Shown here: positions 1-7,960 of the stretch, in pieces | Numbering within the stretch: position 1 is the first letter of the stretch | Layout: the number at the start of each line of letters is the position of its first letter | Source: UBA5972 sp964567685 | Lineage (GTDB): Bacteria; Pseudomonadota; Alphaproteobacteria; Rhodobacterales; Rhodobacteraceae | DNA: 22,340 nt | Reading direction: 5' to 3' | Assembly (NCBI GenBank): GCA_964567685.1 | Contig: CAZMNO010000054.1 | Location: forward strand, 1 to 22,340 | Position numbers and translations under genes: made by a program | The notes under the pieces: model-generated | Database searches by the model: none | The model's input: only the letters and a program-made list of their open reading frames with translations | What the model was told of the DNA's origin: nothing

Positions 1-51
1 ACCTTGAATCAGAATTTAGGTGATTTGGGAATCCTGAACGTCAACAGCCCC
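1..51. mobile_element. Possible terminus of an IS5-like insertion sequence
   Basis: The left edge reads toward GGGAATCCTGAACGTCAACAGCCCC, ending near position 51 and followed by CTAG. The CTGTTGACGTTCAGGATTC sequence (opposite strand) resembles from memory the terminal inverted repeats of IS5/IS427-type elements common in Rhodobacteraceae, and these insert at TA-containing targets. No transposase and no second end are inside the window, so this is a recollection-based guess, not a demonstration. Confidence 0.28.
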
Positions 52-110
52 TAGGAGAAGTTTGTATAATTCGGCTGTAGTAGTGATCGTTTCACATGTA
101 CACCAAAATC

Positions 111-140
111 GAGGCCCGGGAGGGGATGCTCCCGGGCCTC
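111..140 (-). terminator. Hairpin terminator after the purL-distal small ORF
   Basis: A perfect 12-bp GC-rich stem (GAGGCCCGGGAG at 111-122 pairing with CTCCCGGGCCTC at 129-140) encloses a 6-base loop. Read on the minus strand it is followed by GATTTTGG, a short T-run, so it best fits as the intrinsic terminator of the minus-strand purL / small-ORF transcript. It lies 14 bases beyond the small-ORF stop. The T-run is short, so termination strength is uncertain. Confidence 0.55.
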
Positions 141-154
141 TCTCTATTCAGGGT

Positions 155-244
155 TCAGAGCCCGATAAAGAGCCTTGCAATGCCCACCGTCAAGCTCATG
201 ACCATCAGGCAGACCACCGCAAGGTAGTAGTGTTTTCTCTTCAC
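155..244 (-). CDS. 29-residue single-span membrane protein downstream of purL
   Basis: This short frame starts with GTG at 244-242 and ends with TGA at 157-155. It encodes 29 residues beginning MKRKHYYLAV and ending ARLFIGL. A basic N-terminus is followed by about 20 hydrophobic residues, so a small inner-membrane protein is likely. A strong Shine-Dalgarno GGAGGT lies 7 bases upstream of the GTG, which decides the start; the ATG overlapping it is immediately followed by TGA and cannot be used. The frame begins 70 bases after the purL stop on the same strand and is followed by a hairpin terminator, so it is probably the last cistron of the purL transcript. Function is unknown. The RBS, the membrane-protein shape and the terminator support it; conservation was not tested. 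Confidence 0.6.
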   Translation of the reverse strand: MKRKHYYLAVVCLMVMSLTVGIARLFIGL

Positions 245-260
245 ATATGTCACCTCCATT

Positions 261-280
261 CACCACGAAGGTTCGTGGTG
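261..280 (-). other. Intercistronic hairpin between purL and the small ORF
   Basis: CACCACGAA (261-269) and TTCGTGGTG (272-280) are perfectly complementary, giving a stem of at least 8 bp with a 4-base loop. On the minus strand it lies between the purL stop and the Shine-Dalgarno of the small ORF (stem ends 261; GGAGGT about 252-257). It could protect the purL 3' end or tune translation of the small ORF. There is no T-run, so it is not an obvious terminator. Confidence 0.5.
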
Positions 281-314
281 GAAGCGAGCGTGACTGGAAA
301 ATTTTAACGAAACT

Positions 315-2477
315 TTACGAAACTACGCGAGGCAGGCCGTTATCATATTCGCTGCGGAGCTCTTTCAGCGGAACGGTCTCACCCGCCAGCGAGAATGCGT
401 CACCGCCCGCTTTGCCAACCGTGCTGGCGACAATCCCCGCCTCATCAGCCGCTGCAAGCAGAGCTTCTGGCGTGGTAGTGGCCAGCAGGTAACGGCCCTG
501 ATCCTCGCCAAAAAACCAGCCGGTGCCCGTGCCTTCCAGCGCCACCCCGGTTTTACCTGCAAGTGCCATTTCTGCCGCTGCAACAGCCAGCCCGCCATCA
601 GAAAGGTCGTGGGCCGCACGGATCAGGTTTGCAGCCTTTGCGGCGCGCACAAACTCGCCCGCGGCTCTTTCTGCCTCCAGATCGACGGGGGGCGCGTCGC
701 CATCGCTGCATCCATGAAGTTCAGCCAGCAAGGCGGACTGGCCGAGATGGCCTTTGGTTTTACCGATCAAGACCAGCGTATCACCAGAGTTGGGTGCCAT
801 GGTGATCAGCTGATCAAGTGACGACATCAACCCAACGGCTCCGATGGTTGGAGTCGGCAGGATGGCGGTACCGTCAGTTTCATTATAAAGCGACACATTG
901 CCGGAAACGATAGGCATATCAAGTGCTGCCACAGCCGCGCCGATGCCTTTGATACAGCCGACGAACTGGCCCATGATCTCGGGCTTCTCAGGATTGCCGA
1001 AATTGAGGTTATCCGTTGTTGCCAAAGGCTTGGCACCGGTTGCCGAAAGGTTTCGATAGGCCTCGGCCACGGCCTGCTTGCCGCCTTCAAAGGGGTTGGC
1101 GTGACAATAGCGCGGGGTGACGTCTGAGGTAAAGGCCAAGGCCTTTTCGCTGCCATGCACGCGTATAACACCTGCATCCGAGCCGGGGCGCACCACCGTG
1201 TCGGCCATGACCATCGTGTCATATTGCTGATAGACCCAGGCGCGTGAGGCATAGTTCGGGCTGCCAAGCAGCGTCAACAGTGCCTCTGCCGGATCGACGT
1301 CCTCAACAGCGCCCAGCGGCTTGGCAGGAGCAGTTTCAACCCAGGGGCGGTCATATTCGGGTGCTGTTCCCGATAGGGCTTTCAGCGGCAGGTCGGCCTT
1401 GAGTTCGTTATTCAGCATCACAACGAACCGGTCCTCGGCAATGGTCTCGCCGACAATGGCAAAATCCAAATCCCACTTGACGAAAACCGCCTCGGCCTCG
1501 GCCCGTTTTTCCGGGTTGAGGACCATCAGCATCCGTTCCTGACTTTCCGACAGCATCATCTCATAAGCCGTCATGTTCTCTTCACGTACCGGCACCTTTT
1601 CCAGATCGAGCCGAACACCAAGATTGCCCTTGTCACCCATTTCAACCGCCGAGCAGGTGAGGCCGGCCGCCCCCATGTCTTGAATCGAGATGACCGCGCC
1701 GGTCTGCATCAGTTCAAGCGTGGCCTCCATCAGGCGCTTTTCGGTGAACGGATCGCCCACCTGAACGGTCGGACGCTTTTCCTCGATTGACTCATCAAAT
1801 TCAGCCGAGGCCATTGTTGCCCCGCCAACTCCGTCGCGCCCGGTTTTGGCACCGAGATAAACCACGGGCATGCCAACGCCGCTGGCGGCGGAGTAGAATA
1901 TCTTGTCGGTATCGGCCAGTCCTGCGGCAAAGGCGTTGACCAGGCAATTGCCGTTATAGGCTGGATCAAAGCGCAGTTCACCGCCCACGGTTGGCACGCC
2001 AAAGCAATTGCCATAGCCGCCAATCCCTTCAACGACACCATTGACCAGCGATTTGGTTTTGGGGTGGCTGATCTCGCCGAAAGACAGTGAATTCATCGCC
2101 GCGATGGGCCGCGCGCCCATGGTAAAGACGTCACGCAAAATGCCGCCCACGCCAGTTGCTGCACCCTGATAGGGCTCGATATAGCTGGGGTGGTTGTGGC
2201 TTTCCATTTTGAATACCACTGCCTGCCCGTCGCCGATATCGACAATACCGGCATTTTCACCCGGGCCACAGATGACTTGCGGCCCTTCGGTCGGCAGGGT
2301 GCGCAGCCATATCTTGGATGATTTGTAAGAGCAATGCTCGTTCCACATAGCGGAAAAGATACCAAGCTCGGTAAAGCTTGGCGTACGACCCAGCAATTCA
2401 AGAATCCGTTCGTATTCATCGGGTTTCAGCCCGTGACCGGCAATCAGGTCTGCATTAATTTCAGGCTCGGTTGTCAC
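315..2477 (-). CDS. purL: Phosphoribosylformylglycinamidine synthase subunit PurL
   Basis: PurL is the ATP-dependent subunit that converts FGAR to FGAM, the fourth step of de novo purine synthesis. It works in the cytoplasm with PurS and the glutaminase PurQ, neither of which is in this window. The 720-residue product is the normal length of the small PurL type. Visible hallmarks are NEHCSYK (His48), GPGENAG (71-77), MESHNHPS (91-98) and two AIR-synthase-like halves. The start is GTG at 2477-2475, supported by AAGGAG 8 bases upstream. It appears to be the first gene of a short minus-strand transcript that continues into the 29-residue membrane ORF. The frame is intact and no anomalies were seen. 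Confidence 0.98.
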   Translation of the reverse strand: MTTEPEINADLIAGHGLKPDEYERILELLGRTPSFTELGIFSAMWNEHCSYKSSKIWLRTLPTEGPQVICGPGENAGIVDIGDGQAVVFKMESHNHPSYIEPYQGAATGVGGILRDVFTMGARPIAAMNSLSFGEISHPKTKSLVNGVVEGIGGYGNCFGVPTVGGELRFDPAYNGNCLVNAFAAGLADTDKIFYSAASGVGMPVVYLGAKTGRDGVGGATMASAEFDESIEEKRPTVQVGDPFTEKRLMEATLELMQTGAVISIQDMGAAGLTCSAVEMGDKGNLGVRLDLEKVPVREENMTAYEMMLSESQERMLMVLNPEKRAEAEAVFVKWDLDFAIVGETIAEDRFVVMLNNELKADLPLKALSGTAPEYDRPWVETAPAKPLGAVEDVDPAEALLTLLGSPNYASRAWVYQQYDTMVMADTVVRPGSDAGVIRVHGSEKALAFTSDVTPRYCHANPFEGGKQAVAEAYRNLSATGAKPLATTDNLNFGNPEKPEIMGQFVGCIKGIGAAVAALDMPIVSGNVSLYNETDGTAILPTPTIGAVGLMSSLDQLITMAPNSGDTLVLIGKTKGHLGQSALLAELHGCSDGDAPPVDLEAERAAGEFVRAAKAANLIRAAHDLSDGGLAVAAAEMALAGKTGVALEGTGTGWFFGEDQGRYLLATTTPEALLAAADEAGIVASTVGKAGGDAFSLAGETVPLKELRSEYDNGLPRVVS

Positions 2478-2596
2478 CGCCGCGACTCCTTCGTTTGAAA
2501 CTTGGCGCCTGTCTAGTGAAGCCTAAGAAAAAGCGAAAGGCTTGATTGCCATCTACACCTTTGCATAATAGTCGCACAGGTCTTGGAGCAGTCATT

Positions 2597-3253
2597 TTGG
2601 AAAAACCGTTCAAGGTTTTCGGAATCGGGTTCAACCGAACCGGAACATCGTCGCTAAAGCTGGCTTTGCGCCGGTTGGGGTATAAAACCCTTGGTAAGAA
2701 TCAGCCCTTTGTATCGCTCTTTAAAAGGGGAAAATTCGAAAAGATTTTCAAAAATCTTGATGAGTGGGACGGCTACCAGGATTGGCCCTGGCCGATGCTC
2801 TATGCCGAACTTCTGGATCATTTCGGTGACAAGGCGCGGTTCGTGCTGACCCGGCGTTCCAGCCCGGAAAAGTGGGTGGAGAGCCTGAAGCGGCATTCCG
2901 AACGCACCCATCCTGACAAGAACCAGCGTCGTCTGATGCTGGGATATGGGTATCCACATGGGTTGGAGGCCGAACATATCGGGCTTTACGAAACCCATTA
3001 TTACAAGGTCAGGAACCATTTTGAAGCACAGGGGCAGGCGCATTTACTGGGTGAGTTTTGCTGGGAAGAGGGGGATGCCTGGCCTGAGCTTTGTGCGTTT
3101 CTGAACGAACCACTGCCGGACAAGGAATTTCCGCGGGCAAACACCAGTGAAAAAGCGGCCGCCAAGTTCGACCTTGTGGCTGAAAACCATCGCCGCATAG
3201 CCCAACAGATGAAGCTGCTCGGGCTGGGCGTGCCTGAATTTATACGGTCTTAG
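2597..3253 (+). CDS. Sulfotransferase-family protein (Sulfotransfer_4 type)
   Basis: The product is a cytosolic PAPS-dependent sulfotransferase-like protein of about 218 residues; the acceptor is unknown. From the chosen start the N-terminus is MEKPFKVFGIGFNRTGTSSL. GFNRTGTSSL matches the 5'-phosphosulfate-binding loop, and RFVLTRRSSPEKWVESL resembles the 3'-phosphate-binding segment. The frame is open further upstream to a TTG at 2546, but GGAG at 2585-2588, 8 bases before the TTG at 2597, supports the shorter form that begins right before the nucleotide-binding strand. The gene stands alone, divergent from purL. Members of this group are often annotated only as 'sulfotransferase family', and the reaction cannot be specified from sequence. 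Confidence 0.8.
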   Translation: MEKPFKVFGIGFNRTGTSSLKLALRRLGYKTLGKNQPFVSLFKRGKFEKIFKNLDEWDGYQDWPWPMLYAELLDHFGDKARFVLTRRSSPEKWVESLKRHSERTHPDKNQRRLMLGYGYPHGLEAEHIGLYETHYYKVRNHFEAQGQAHLLGEFCWEEGDAWPELCAFLNEPLPDKEFPRANTSEKAAAKFDLVAENHRRIAQQMKLLGLGVPEFIRS

Positions 3254-3278
3254 GGTACCGGCAAGGGTGGCCGATTGC

Positions 3279-3308
3279 GAAAAAAAAGGCCGAGACAAGC
3301 TCGGCCTT
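3279..3308 (-). terminator. Intrinsic terminator (sRNA and/or LysR gene)
   Basis: AAGGCCGAG (3286-3294) and CTCGGCCTT (3300-3308) form a perfect 9-bp stem with the 5-base loop ACAAG. On the minus strand it is followed by a run of eight T (3287-3280). It could also act on the plus-strand sulfotransferase transcript, whose stop is 33 bases before the stem, but the T-run is only on the minus side. Confidence 0.8.
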
Positions 3309-3364
3309 AAGTCCAACAGGGAGGTGAAGGAAGCAGGAGAATTTCTCGACTACCGCCTTCGAGA
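3279..3364 (-). ncRNA. Candidate small regulatory RNA with anti-Shine-Dalgarno stretch
   Basis: On the minus strand a promoter-like pair (TTGAAC, 16 bases, CTATCT; 3396-3369) is followed by about 85 nt ending in a strong intrinsic terminator. The predicted RNA has three parts. A 5' hairpin (TCTCGA/TCGAGA, 3364-3344) comes first. Then comes a pyrimidine-rich open stretch including CTTCCTTCACCTCCCTG (about 3334-3318), which is complementary to an extended Shine-Dalgarno sequence. The terminator stem at 3308-3286 with a T8 tail closes it. No reading frame explains the segment. This is the layout of Hfq-type trans-acting sRNAs. The alternative is that only the terminator is real and belongs to the LysR gene transcript. 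Confidence 0.5.
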
Positions 3365-3368
3365 TTTG

Positions 3369-3396
3369 AGATAGGCGCGTTTTACCGTTTGTTCAA
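3369..3396 (-). promoter_or_regulatory. Putative promoter of the candidate sRNA
   Basis: TTGAAC (3396-3391) and CTATCT (3374-3369) are separated by 16 bases on the minus strand. CTTGAA...CCTATCT resembles heat-shock sigma-32 (RpoH) promoters of alphaproteobacteria as much as housekeeping ones. Predicted transcription start is about 3362-3364. Sigma-factor choice is inference. Confidence 0.42.
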
Positions 3397-3455
3397 GAAA
3401 AATAGTTGCAAAAACATGCATACCCGCTATTGAATATATGCATAGCTCATTCAAG

Positions 3456-4361
3456 TTATTGATTTAACAGATCTTTATTTCGCCTTCGATAGGCGATCAC
3501 CTCGTCGACAACAAAGTCACGAAAGGCCTCGACCCGCTTGGAATGGCGCAATTCCTCGGGATAGGCCAGGTAAACCGGCACGTCATTGCTGGTTTCTTCG
3601 GGCAATACCTGCACCAGATGGGGAAAATCCTCGGTCAGATAGTCGGGCAGAACGCCAAGCCCCAGCCCATGTACAACCGCTTGCAGAATGCCAAAATAAT
3701 TATTCACCCTGAGATGCGAAGAGATCTCGGTTGAGAACAGCTTGCGGATCATGATGGCGCTGGCAGCGACCTGCGGCGCGTTGGTATTTTGCGAGATCAC
3801 CCGGTGGGTAGAGAGGTCATCAAGGGTTTCGGGCTTGCCGTGGACTTCGATGTATTCCTGCGAGGCGTAAAGCTTCATATTGACCGACATCAATCGCCTG
3901 CGCACCAGATCGGCCTGGCTCGGCTCTTTCATGCGGATGGCGACATCGGCCTCGCGCATCGGCAGATCGAGCACCCGCTCTTCCAGCATAAGGTCGATAT
4001 TGAGATCGGGGTATTTTTCGTAAAGTGCCGCCAGTCGCGGGGCCAGCCACAAGGTGCCAAAGCCAATTGTTGTGGTGACGCGCAATTCGCCAAACACCTC
4101 GTCTTCGCTGTCACGAATGCGCGCCTCAGCCGCCTCCAGCCGTTTGGCCATCGAGCGCGTAGCGTCAAACAGCAATTCCCCCTGTTCGGTCAGGATCAGC
4201 CCGCGTGCATGGCGGTGAAACAGTGTGACATTCAGGCTTTCTTCCAGCCCGCGCACCTGTCGGCTCACCGCGGACTGGCTGAGATGAAGGGTATCGCCGG
4301 CATGGGTAAGGCTGCCCGCGTCCGCGACGGCATGAAAAATCCTCAGCTTGTCCCAATCCAT
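3456..4361 (-). CDS. LysR-type transcriptional regulator
   Basis: This is a DNA-binding regulator of the LysR family, about 301 residues from the chosen start. The N-terminal winged helix-turn-helix begins MDWDKLRIFHAVADAGSLTH, with the recognition region LSQSAVSRQVRGLEE. The remainder is a periplasmic-binding-protein-like effector domain containing the typical GFGTLWLAPRL and GLGVLPDYL segments. The frame runs upstream to 4469, but the family N-terminus starts exactly at the ATG at 4361, so the 36 extra residues are almost certainly not translated. The gene diverges from the indolepyruvate ferredoxin oxidoreductase gene. The dyad in that promoter contains a T-N11-A spacing typical of LysR sites, so this protein may control it. 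The effector is unknown. Confidence 0.93.
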   Translation of the reverse strand: MDWDKLRIFHAVADAGSLTHAGDTLHLSQSAVSRQVRGLEESLNVTLFHRHARGLILTEQGELLFDATRSMAKRLEAAEARIRDSEDEVFGELRVTTTIGFGTLWLAPRLAALYEKYPDLNIDLMLEERVLDLPMREADVAIRMKEPSQADLVRRRLMSVNMKLYASQEYIEVHGKPETLDDLSTHRVISQNTNAPQVAASAIMIRKLFSTEISSHLRVNNYFGILQAVVHGLGLGVLPDYLTEDFPHLVQVLPEETSNDVPVYLAYPEELRHSKRVEAFRDFVVDEVIAYRRRNKDLLNQ

Positions 4362-4488
4362 GATTTGACCCGTAATATGCCTGCTGAGCCAGCTCAGCCG
4401 CGCCTCTATGTTGATAATCTGCCCGTCTGGGCGCAAGAATAACGAAGGCCAGTGCAGGAATGCAAACAAAGAAAACGAAGAATTGACT

Positions 4489-4516
4489 TTGTAGGTCAGA
4501 ATATGTGACCTATAAT
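4489..4516 (+). promoter_or_regulatory. Putative promoter of the indolepyruvate oxidoreductase gene
   Basis: TTGTAG (4489-4494), 16 bases, then a consensus TATAAT (4511-4516), 30 bases before the ATG. A TTGACT at 4483-4488 is also present but too far (22 bases) to pair with this -10. The inverted repeat at 4492-4512 fills the spacer, so a bound regulator would block polymerase. Confidence 0.5.
4492..4512. promoter_or_regulatory. Inverted-repeat operator TAGGTCA-N7-TGACCTA
   Basis: Perfect 7-bp arms (4492-4498 and 4506-4512) flank GAATATG. T4496 and A4508 form a T-N11-A pair, the LysR-box spacing. In addition AATATGTGA occurs twice as a direct repeat, at 4500-4508 and 4514-4522, 14 bases apart. 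The position over the promoter spacer suggests regulation of the downstream oxidoreductase. The binding protein is not proven and could be the adjacent LysR or an unlinked MarR/Lrp-type regulator. Confidence 0.55.
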
Positions 4517-4546
4517 ATGTGAACAGACACCGCTTCGGAGAACAGC

Positions 4547-7500
4547 ATGAGCAAGCACGAGATCAGTCTGAATGACCGCTACGATCTGGGCAAACATTCC
4601 GTTTTGCTGAACGGAACGCAGGCCCTGGTGCGCCTGATGCTGATGAAGAAAGAGCGTGACCGGCTGGCTGGTCTCAATACCGCGGGATATGTAACTGGCT
4701 ATCGCGGCTCACCACTTGGCGCGGTTGATTTTCAGATGCAGCGAGCAGAGGTCAAGCTTAAGGCGGCTGATGTGGTGTTTGAGCCGGGTCTCAACGAGGA
4801 TTTGGCGGCCACCGCGCTGTGGGGTACACAGCAGGCCGAATTGCGCGGCGAAGGCAAATATGACGGGGTTTTCGGCCTTTGGTACGGCAAAGGGCCGGGG
4901 GTTGACCGCACAGGAGACGTGTTCCGCCACGCCAATATGGCCGGGTCCAGCGCCAAGGGCGGGGTGTTGATGGTTCTGGGCGACGATCACACCGGCGAAA
5001 GTTCAACCACATTGCACCAGTCAGAATGGGCGATGGTCGACAATATGATGCCGATCATGTCGCCTGCGGGTGTTCAGGAGATCATCGATTACGGGCTGAT
5101 CGGTTACGAGCTCAGCCGCTATTCAGGCTGTTGGGTCGGGCTTAAATCGATGAAAGACACGATCGAGGTAACCTCGGTCGTTGATACCAATCCTGAGCGC
5201 ATCAAGCTGGTGCATCCAAGCGATTTTGAAATGCCCCAAGGGGGGCTCAACTCGCGCCTGCTTGACGACCGGATCATTCAAGAGGCGCGTCTCCATGATT
5301 ACAAGCGCTTCGCCGCCGAGGCGTTCGGGCGCGCCAACCGGCTGGATAAGCGGGTGTTTGGCCGACCCGGCGCGAAGATCGGCATCGTCGCGGCAGGCAA
5401 GAACTGGCTTGATCTGGCCCATGCGCTGGCTCTGTTGGGCATAGACGAGGCCGAGGCGGAAAAGCTGGGAATCACCACCTATAAAGTGGCGATGACCTGG
5501 CCCCTGGACATGACCAGTTTTTCAGAATGGGCGGATGGGCTTGATCTGATAATTGTGGTTGAGGAAAAGCGTAAGCTTTTGGAAGTGCAGGTAAAAGAGG
5601 CGATATTCGACAACCGACAGGGCCGTCGTGTCTATGGCTGGAAGAATGATCGCGGGGACGAGATGTTCCCCACCCGCTATGCGCTGGAACCGGTGATGAT
5701 TGCCCGAACACTTGCCGGAATTTTCACCGAAGAGGGGCGCGCCACCGATCAGATGAACGCGGCCGTAGCTTTGCTTGATGAGGCTTGCCGCAACGACAAC
5801 GCGCCGGAAATCGCCTCAAGACTGGCCTATTTCTGCTCGGGATGTCCGCATAACTCATCAACCAAAGTCCCCGATGGCAGCCGTGCCTATGCCGGGATTG
5901 GCTGCCATTTCATGGTGCAGTGGATGAATCGCAAAACGCTGGGATTCACCCATATGGGCGGTGAGGGGGCGAACTGGATCGGTGAATCGCATTTTTCCAC
6001 CCGCGATCATGTGTTTCAGAACCTCGGCGATGGCACCTATAATCACTCCGGCATTCTGGCCATTCGCGCCGCCCTCGCGGCGGGCACCAACATTACTTAT
6101 AAAATCCTGTTCAATGACGCGGTTGCGATGACCGGGGGGCAGGCGACAGAGGGCGGGCTTGAGGCGGACCAGATCGCGCATGAACTGGTGGCGATGGGTG
6201 TCAAGAATATTGCCGTGGTTTATGACCCGAAAGAGGAGATTGATCTTTCGCGGTTTCCTTCAACAGCTGAGAAACACACCCGTGACAGCGTGATGGAAGT
6301 TCAGGAAAAATACAGCAAGATCAAAGGTGTATCAGCCGTTATTTATGTGCAGACCTGCGCTGCAGAAAAGCGCCGTCGGCGCAAGCGCGGGTTGTTTCCC
6401 GATCCGGACCGGCGAGTGTTCATCCACCCTGATATCTGCGAAGGCTGTGGCGATTGCGGCGTGCAGTCAAACTGTGTGTCCATTGTGCCGCTGGAAACCG
6501 AATTGGGCCGCAAACGGGCGATTGATCAGTCAAGCTGCAACAAGGATTTCAGCTGTCTTAACGGTTTCTGCCCGTCCTTTGTGACGGTGAGCGGTGCAAA
6601 ACTGCGGAAATCCGAGATGACGACCCGTGAATTGCCGCCCCTGCCTGACCCAGATTTGCCCGAAATCAGAGGCACTTACAATTTTGTGATCACAGGTGTT
6701 GGCGGCACCGGCGTTGTTACCATTGGTGCAATTCTGGCCATGGCTGCGCATGTTGATGGGCTTGGTGCTGGTATGATGGAAATGGCCGGTCTTGCACAGA
6801 AAGGCGGGGCAGTGAACATTCACTGTCGCCTTGCGAAAGATCCCGGCGATATCAATGCGATACGAGTGGCCATAGGTGAGGCGGATTCCATCATCGGCGG
6901 TGATCTGGTGGTTTCTGCCAGTGCAGCGACACTGGGGCTGATGCGGAACGGTCGCACCCGCGCCGTGGTCAACAGCCACGAGATCATCACCGGCGATTTC
7001 ACCCGCAACACCGATTTCAACCTGCCGACCGACCAGTTGAAACTGGCGCTTGAGGCGCGGCTCGGTGAAAACAACGTCAATTTTCTGGATGTGACAGCAC
7101 TTTCGCAGCATTTGCTGGGGGATTCGATCTATTCCAACATGATGGTCTTTGGCGCGGCCTGGCAAAAGGGGCTGGTGCCGCTCAGCCGCGAGGCAATTCT
7201 CAGTGCCATCGAACTCAACGGTGCCGGGGTTGAGGGCAACAAGCGCGCCTTTGAACTTGGGCGTTGGGCGATGGTCCATCCGGATGAGGCAGCCGCGGTG
7301 CTGGAGCCTGATGTCGTTGATCTGCCAAAAACGTTGGAGGCCGAGGTAACCTTGAGGGCAGACCATCTGAGCGCTTACCAGAATGCCGCCTATGCCGGAA
7401 AATATCGCGCATTGGTTGAAGCGGCACCCGAGTCAATGAAACGTGCCGTGGCTTTGGGCTATCATAAGCTCTTGGCCTATAAGGACGAATACGAGGTCGC

Positions 7501-7957
7501 GCGTCTGCATGTGAACTCGATCAAAGACCTTCTTTCGGCGGAATTTGAGGGCGATATCCGCCCGAGCTTCCATCTCGCCCCGCCATTATTTGCGCGCAAG
7601 GGCAGCGATGGGCGGCCGAAAAAACGGGAATTCGGACCGTGGGTACTAACCCTATTTGGTCTGCTCGCCCGGTTGAAATTCCTGCGCGGTAGCGCGTTTG
7701 ATCTTTTCGGCAAAAATGCCGAGCGTCGCGCCGCGCGGGCGCTGATACGTCAGTATGAAGCGGATATCGCGGAAATTCTGGCGGGATACGACCCCGAAAC
7801 AGCCGATCTTGCCAGCCAGATCGCCGAATTGCCGCTGTCGATCAAAGGATTTGGCCCGGTCAAGGAGGCCAGCATCAAGGCCTATGAAGAGCGCCGGGCC
7901 GAGCTGATGACCGCGTTCAAAGCCGGTGGATCACCGCAAAAAGCCGCCGCCGAATAG
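4547..7957 (+). CDS. Fused indolepyruvate (2-oxoacid):ferredoxin oxidoreductase
   Basis: A cytosolic thiamine-diphosphate enzyme that oxidatively decarboxylates aryl- or branched-chain 2-oxoacids from amino-acid breakdown to acyl-CoA, passing electrons to ferredoxin. The 1136-residue chain fuses the alpha and gamma subunits found separately in archaea. The order is an N-terminal pyruvate:ferredoxin-oxidoreductase-like region (GYRGSPLGAVD near 50) and a TPP-binding part (CSGCPHNSS at 430-438; GDGTYNHSG from 494). Next come Fe-S cysteines (C631, C634, C637, C643 and C664, C670, C675), a gamma domain (GVGGTGVVTIG from 717), and a C-terminal helical extension typical of the bacterial fused form. 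CGGAG precedes the ATG by 7 bases. It is monocistronic, convergent with tusA 3 bases beyond its stop, and probably controlled through the upstream dyad. The physiological substrate is not certain. Confidence 0.95.
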   Translation: MSKHEISLNDRYDLGKHSVLLNGTQALVRLMLMKKERDRLAGLNTAGYVTGYRGSPLGAVDFQMQRAEVKLKAADVVFEPGLNEDLAATALWGTQQAELRGEGKYDGVFGLWYGKGPGVDRTGDVFRHANMAGSSAKGGVLMVLGDDHTGESSTTLHQSEWAMVDNMMPIMSPAGVQEIIDYGLIGYELSRYSGCWVGLKSMKDTIEVTSVVDTNPERIKLVHPSDFEMPQGGLNSRLLDDRIIQEARLHDYKRFAAEAFGRANRLDKRVFGRPGAKIGIVAAGKNWLDLAHALALLGIDEAEAEKLGITTYKVAMTWPLDMTSFSEWADGLDLIIVVEEKRKLLEVQVKEAIFDNRQGRRVYGWKNDRGDEMFPTRYALEPVMIARTLAGIFTEEGRATDQMNAAVALLDEACRNDNAPEIASRLAYFCSGCPHNSSTKVPDGSRAYAGIGCHFMVQWMNRKTLGFTHMGGEGANWIGESHFSTRDHVFQNLGDGTYNHSGILAIRAALAAGTNITYKILFNDAVAMTGGQATEGGLEADQIAHELVAMGVKNIAVVYDPKEEIDLSRFPSTAEKHTRDSVMEVQEKYSKIKGVSAVIYVQTCAAEKRRRRKRGLFPDPDRRVFIHPDICEGCGDCGVQSNCVSIVPLETELGRKRAIDQSSCNKDFSCLNGFCPSFVTVSGAKLRKSEMTTRELPPLPDPDLPEIRGTYNFVITGVGGTGVVTIGAILAMAAHVDGLGAGMMEMAGLAQKGGAVNIHCRLAKDPGDINAIRVAIGEADSIIGGDLVVSASAATLGLMRNGRTRAVVNSHEIITGDFTRNTDFNLPTDQLKLALEARLGENNVNFLDVTALSQHLLGDSIYSNMMVFGAAWQKGLVPLSREAILSAIELNGAGVEGNKRAFELGRWAMVHPDEAAAVLEPDVVDLPKTLEAEVTLRADHLSAYQNAAYAGKYRALVEAAPESMKRAVALGYHKLLAYKDEYEVARLHVNSIKDLLSAEFEGDIRPSFHLAPPLFARKGSDGRPKKREFGPWVLTLFGLLARLKFLRGSAFDLFGKNAERRAARALIRQYEADIAEILAGYDPETADLASQIAELPLSIKGFGPVKEASIKAYEERRAELMTAFKAGGSPQKAAAE

Positions 7958-7960
7958 GGA

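Noticed and set aside
3789..4442. 217-residue plus-strand frame antisense to the LysR gene
   Set aside because: The LysR frame shows family motifs throughout; the antisense product does not look like any family and has no ribosome site.
6530..7366. 278-residue open frame on the minus strand inside the oxidoreductase gene
   Set aside because: It lies antisense to the well-conserved gamma domain, has no recognisable motif, and reflects codon bias of the real gene.
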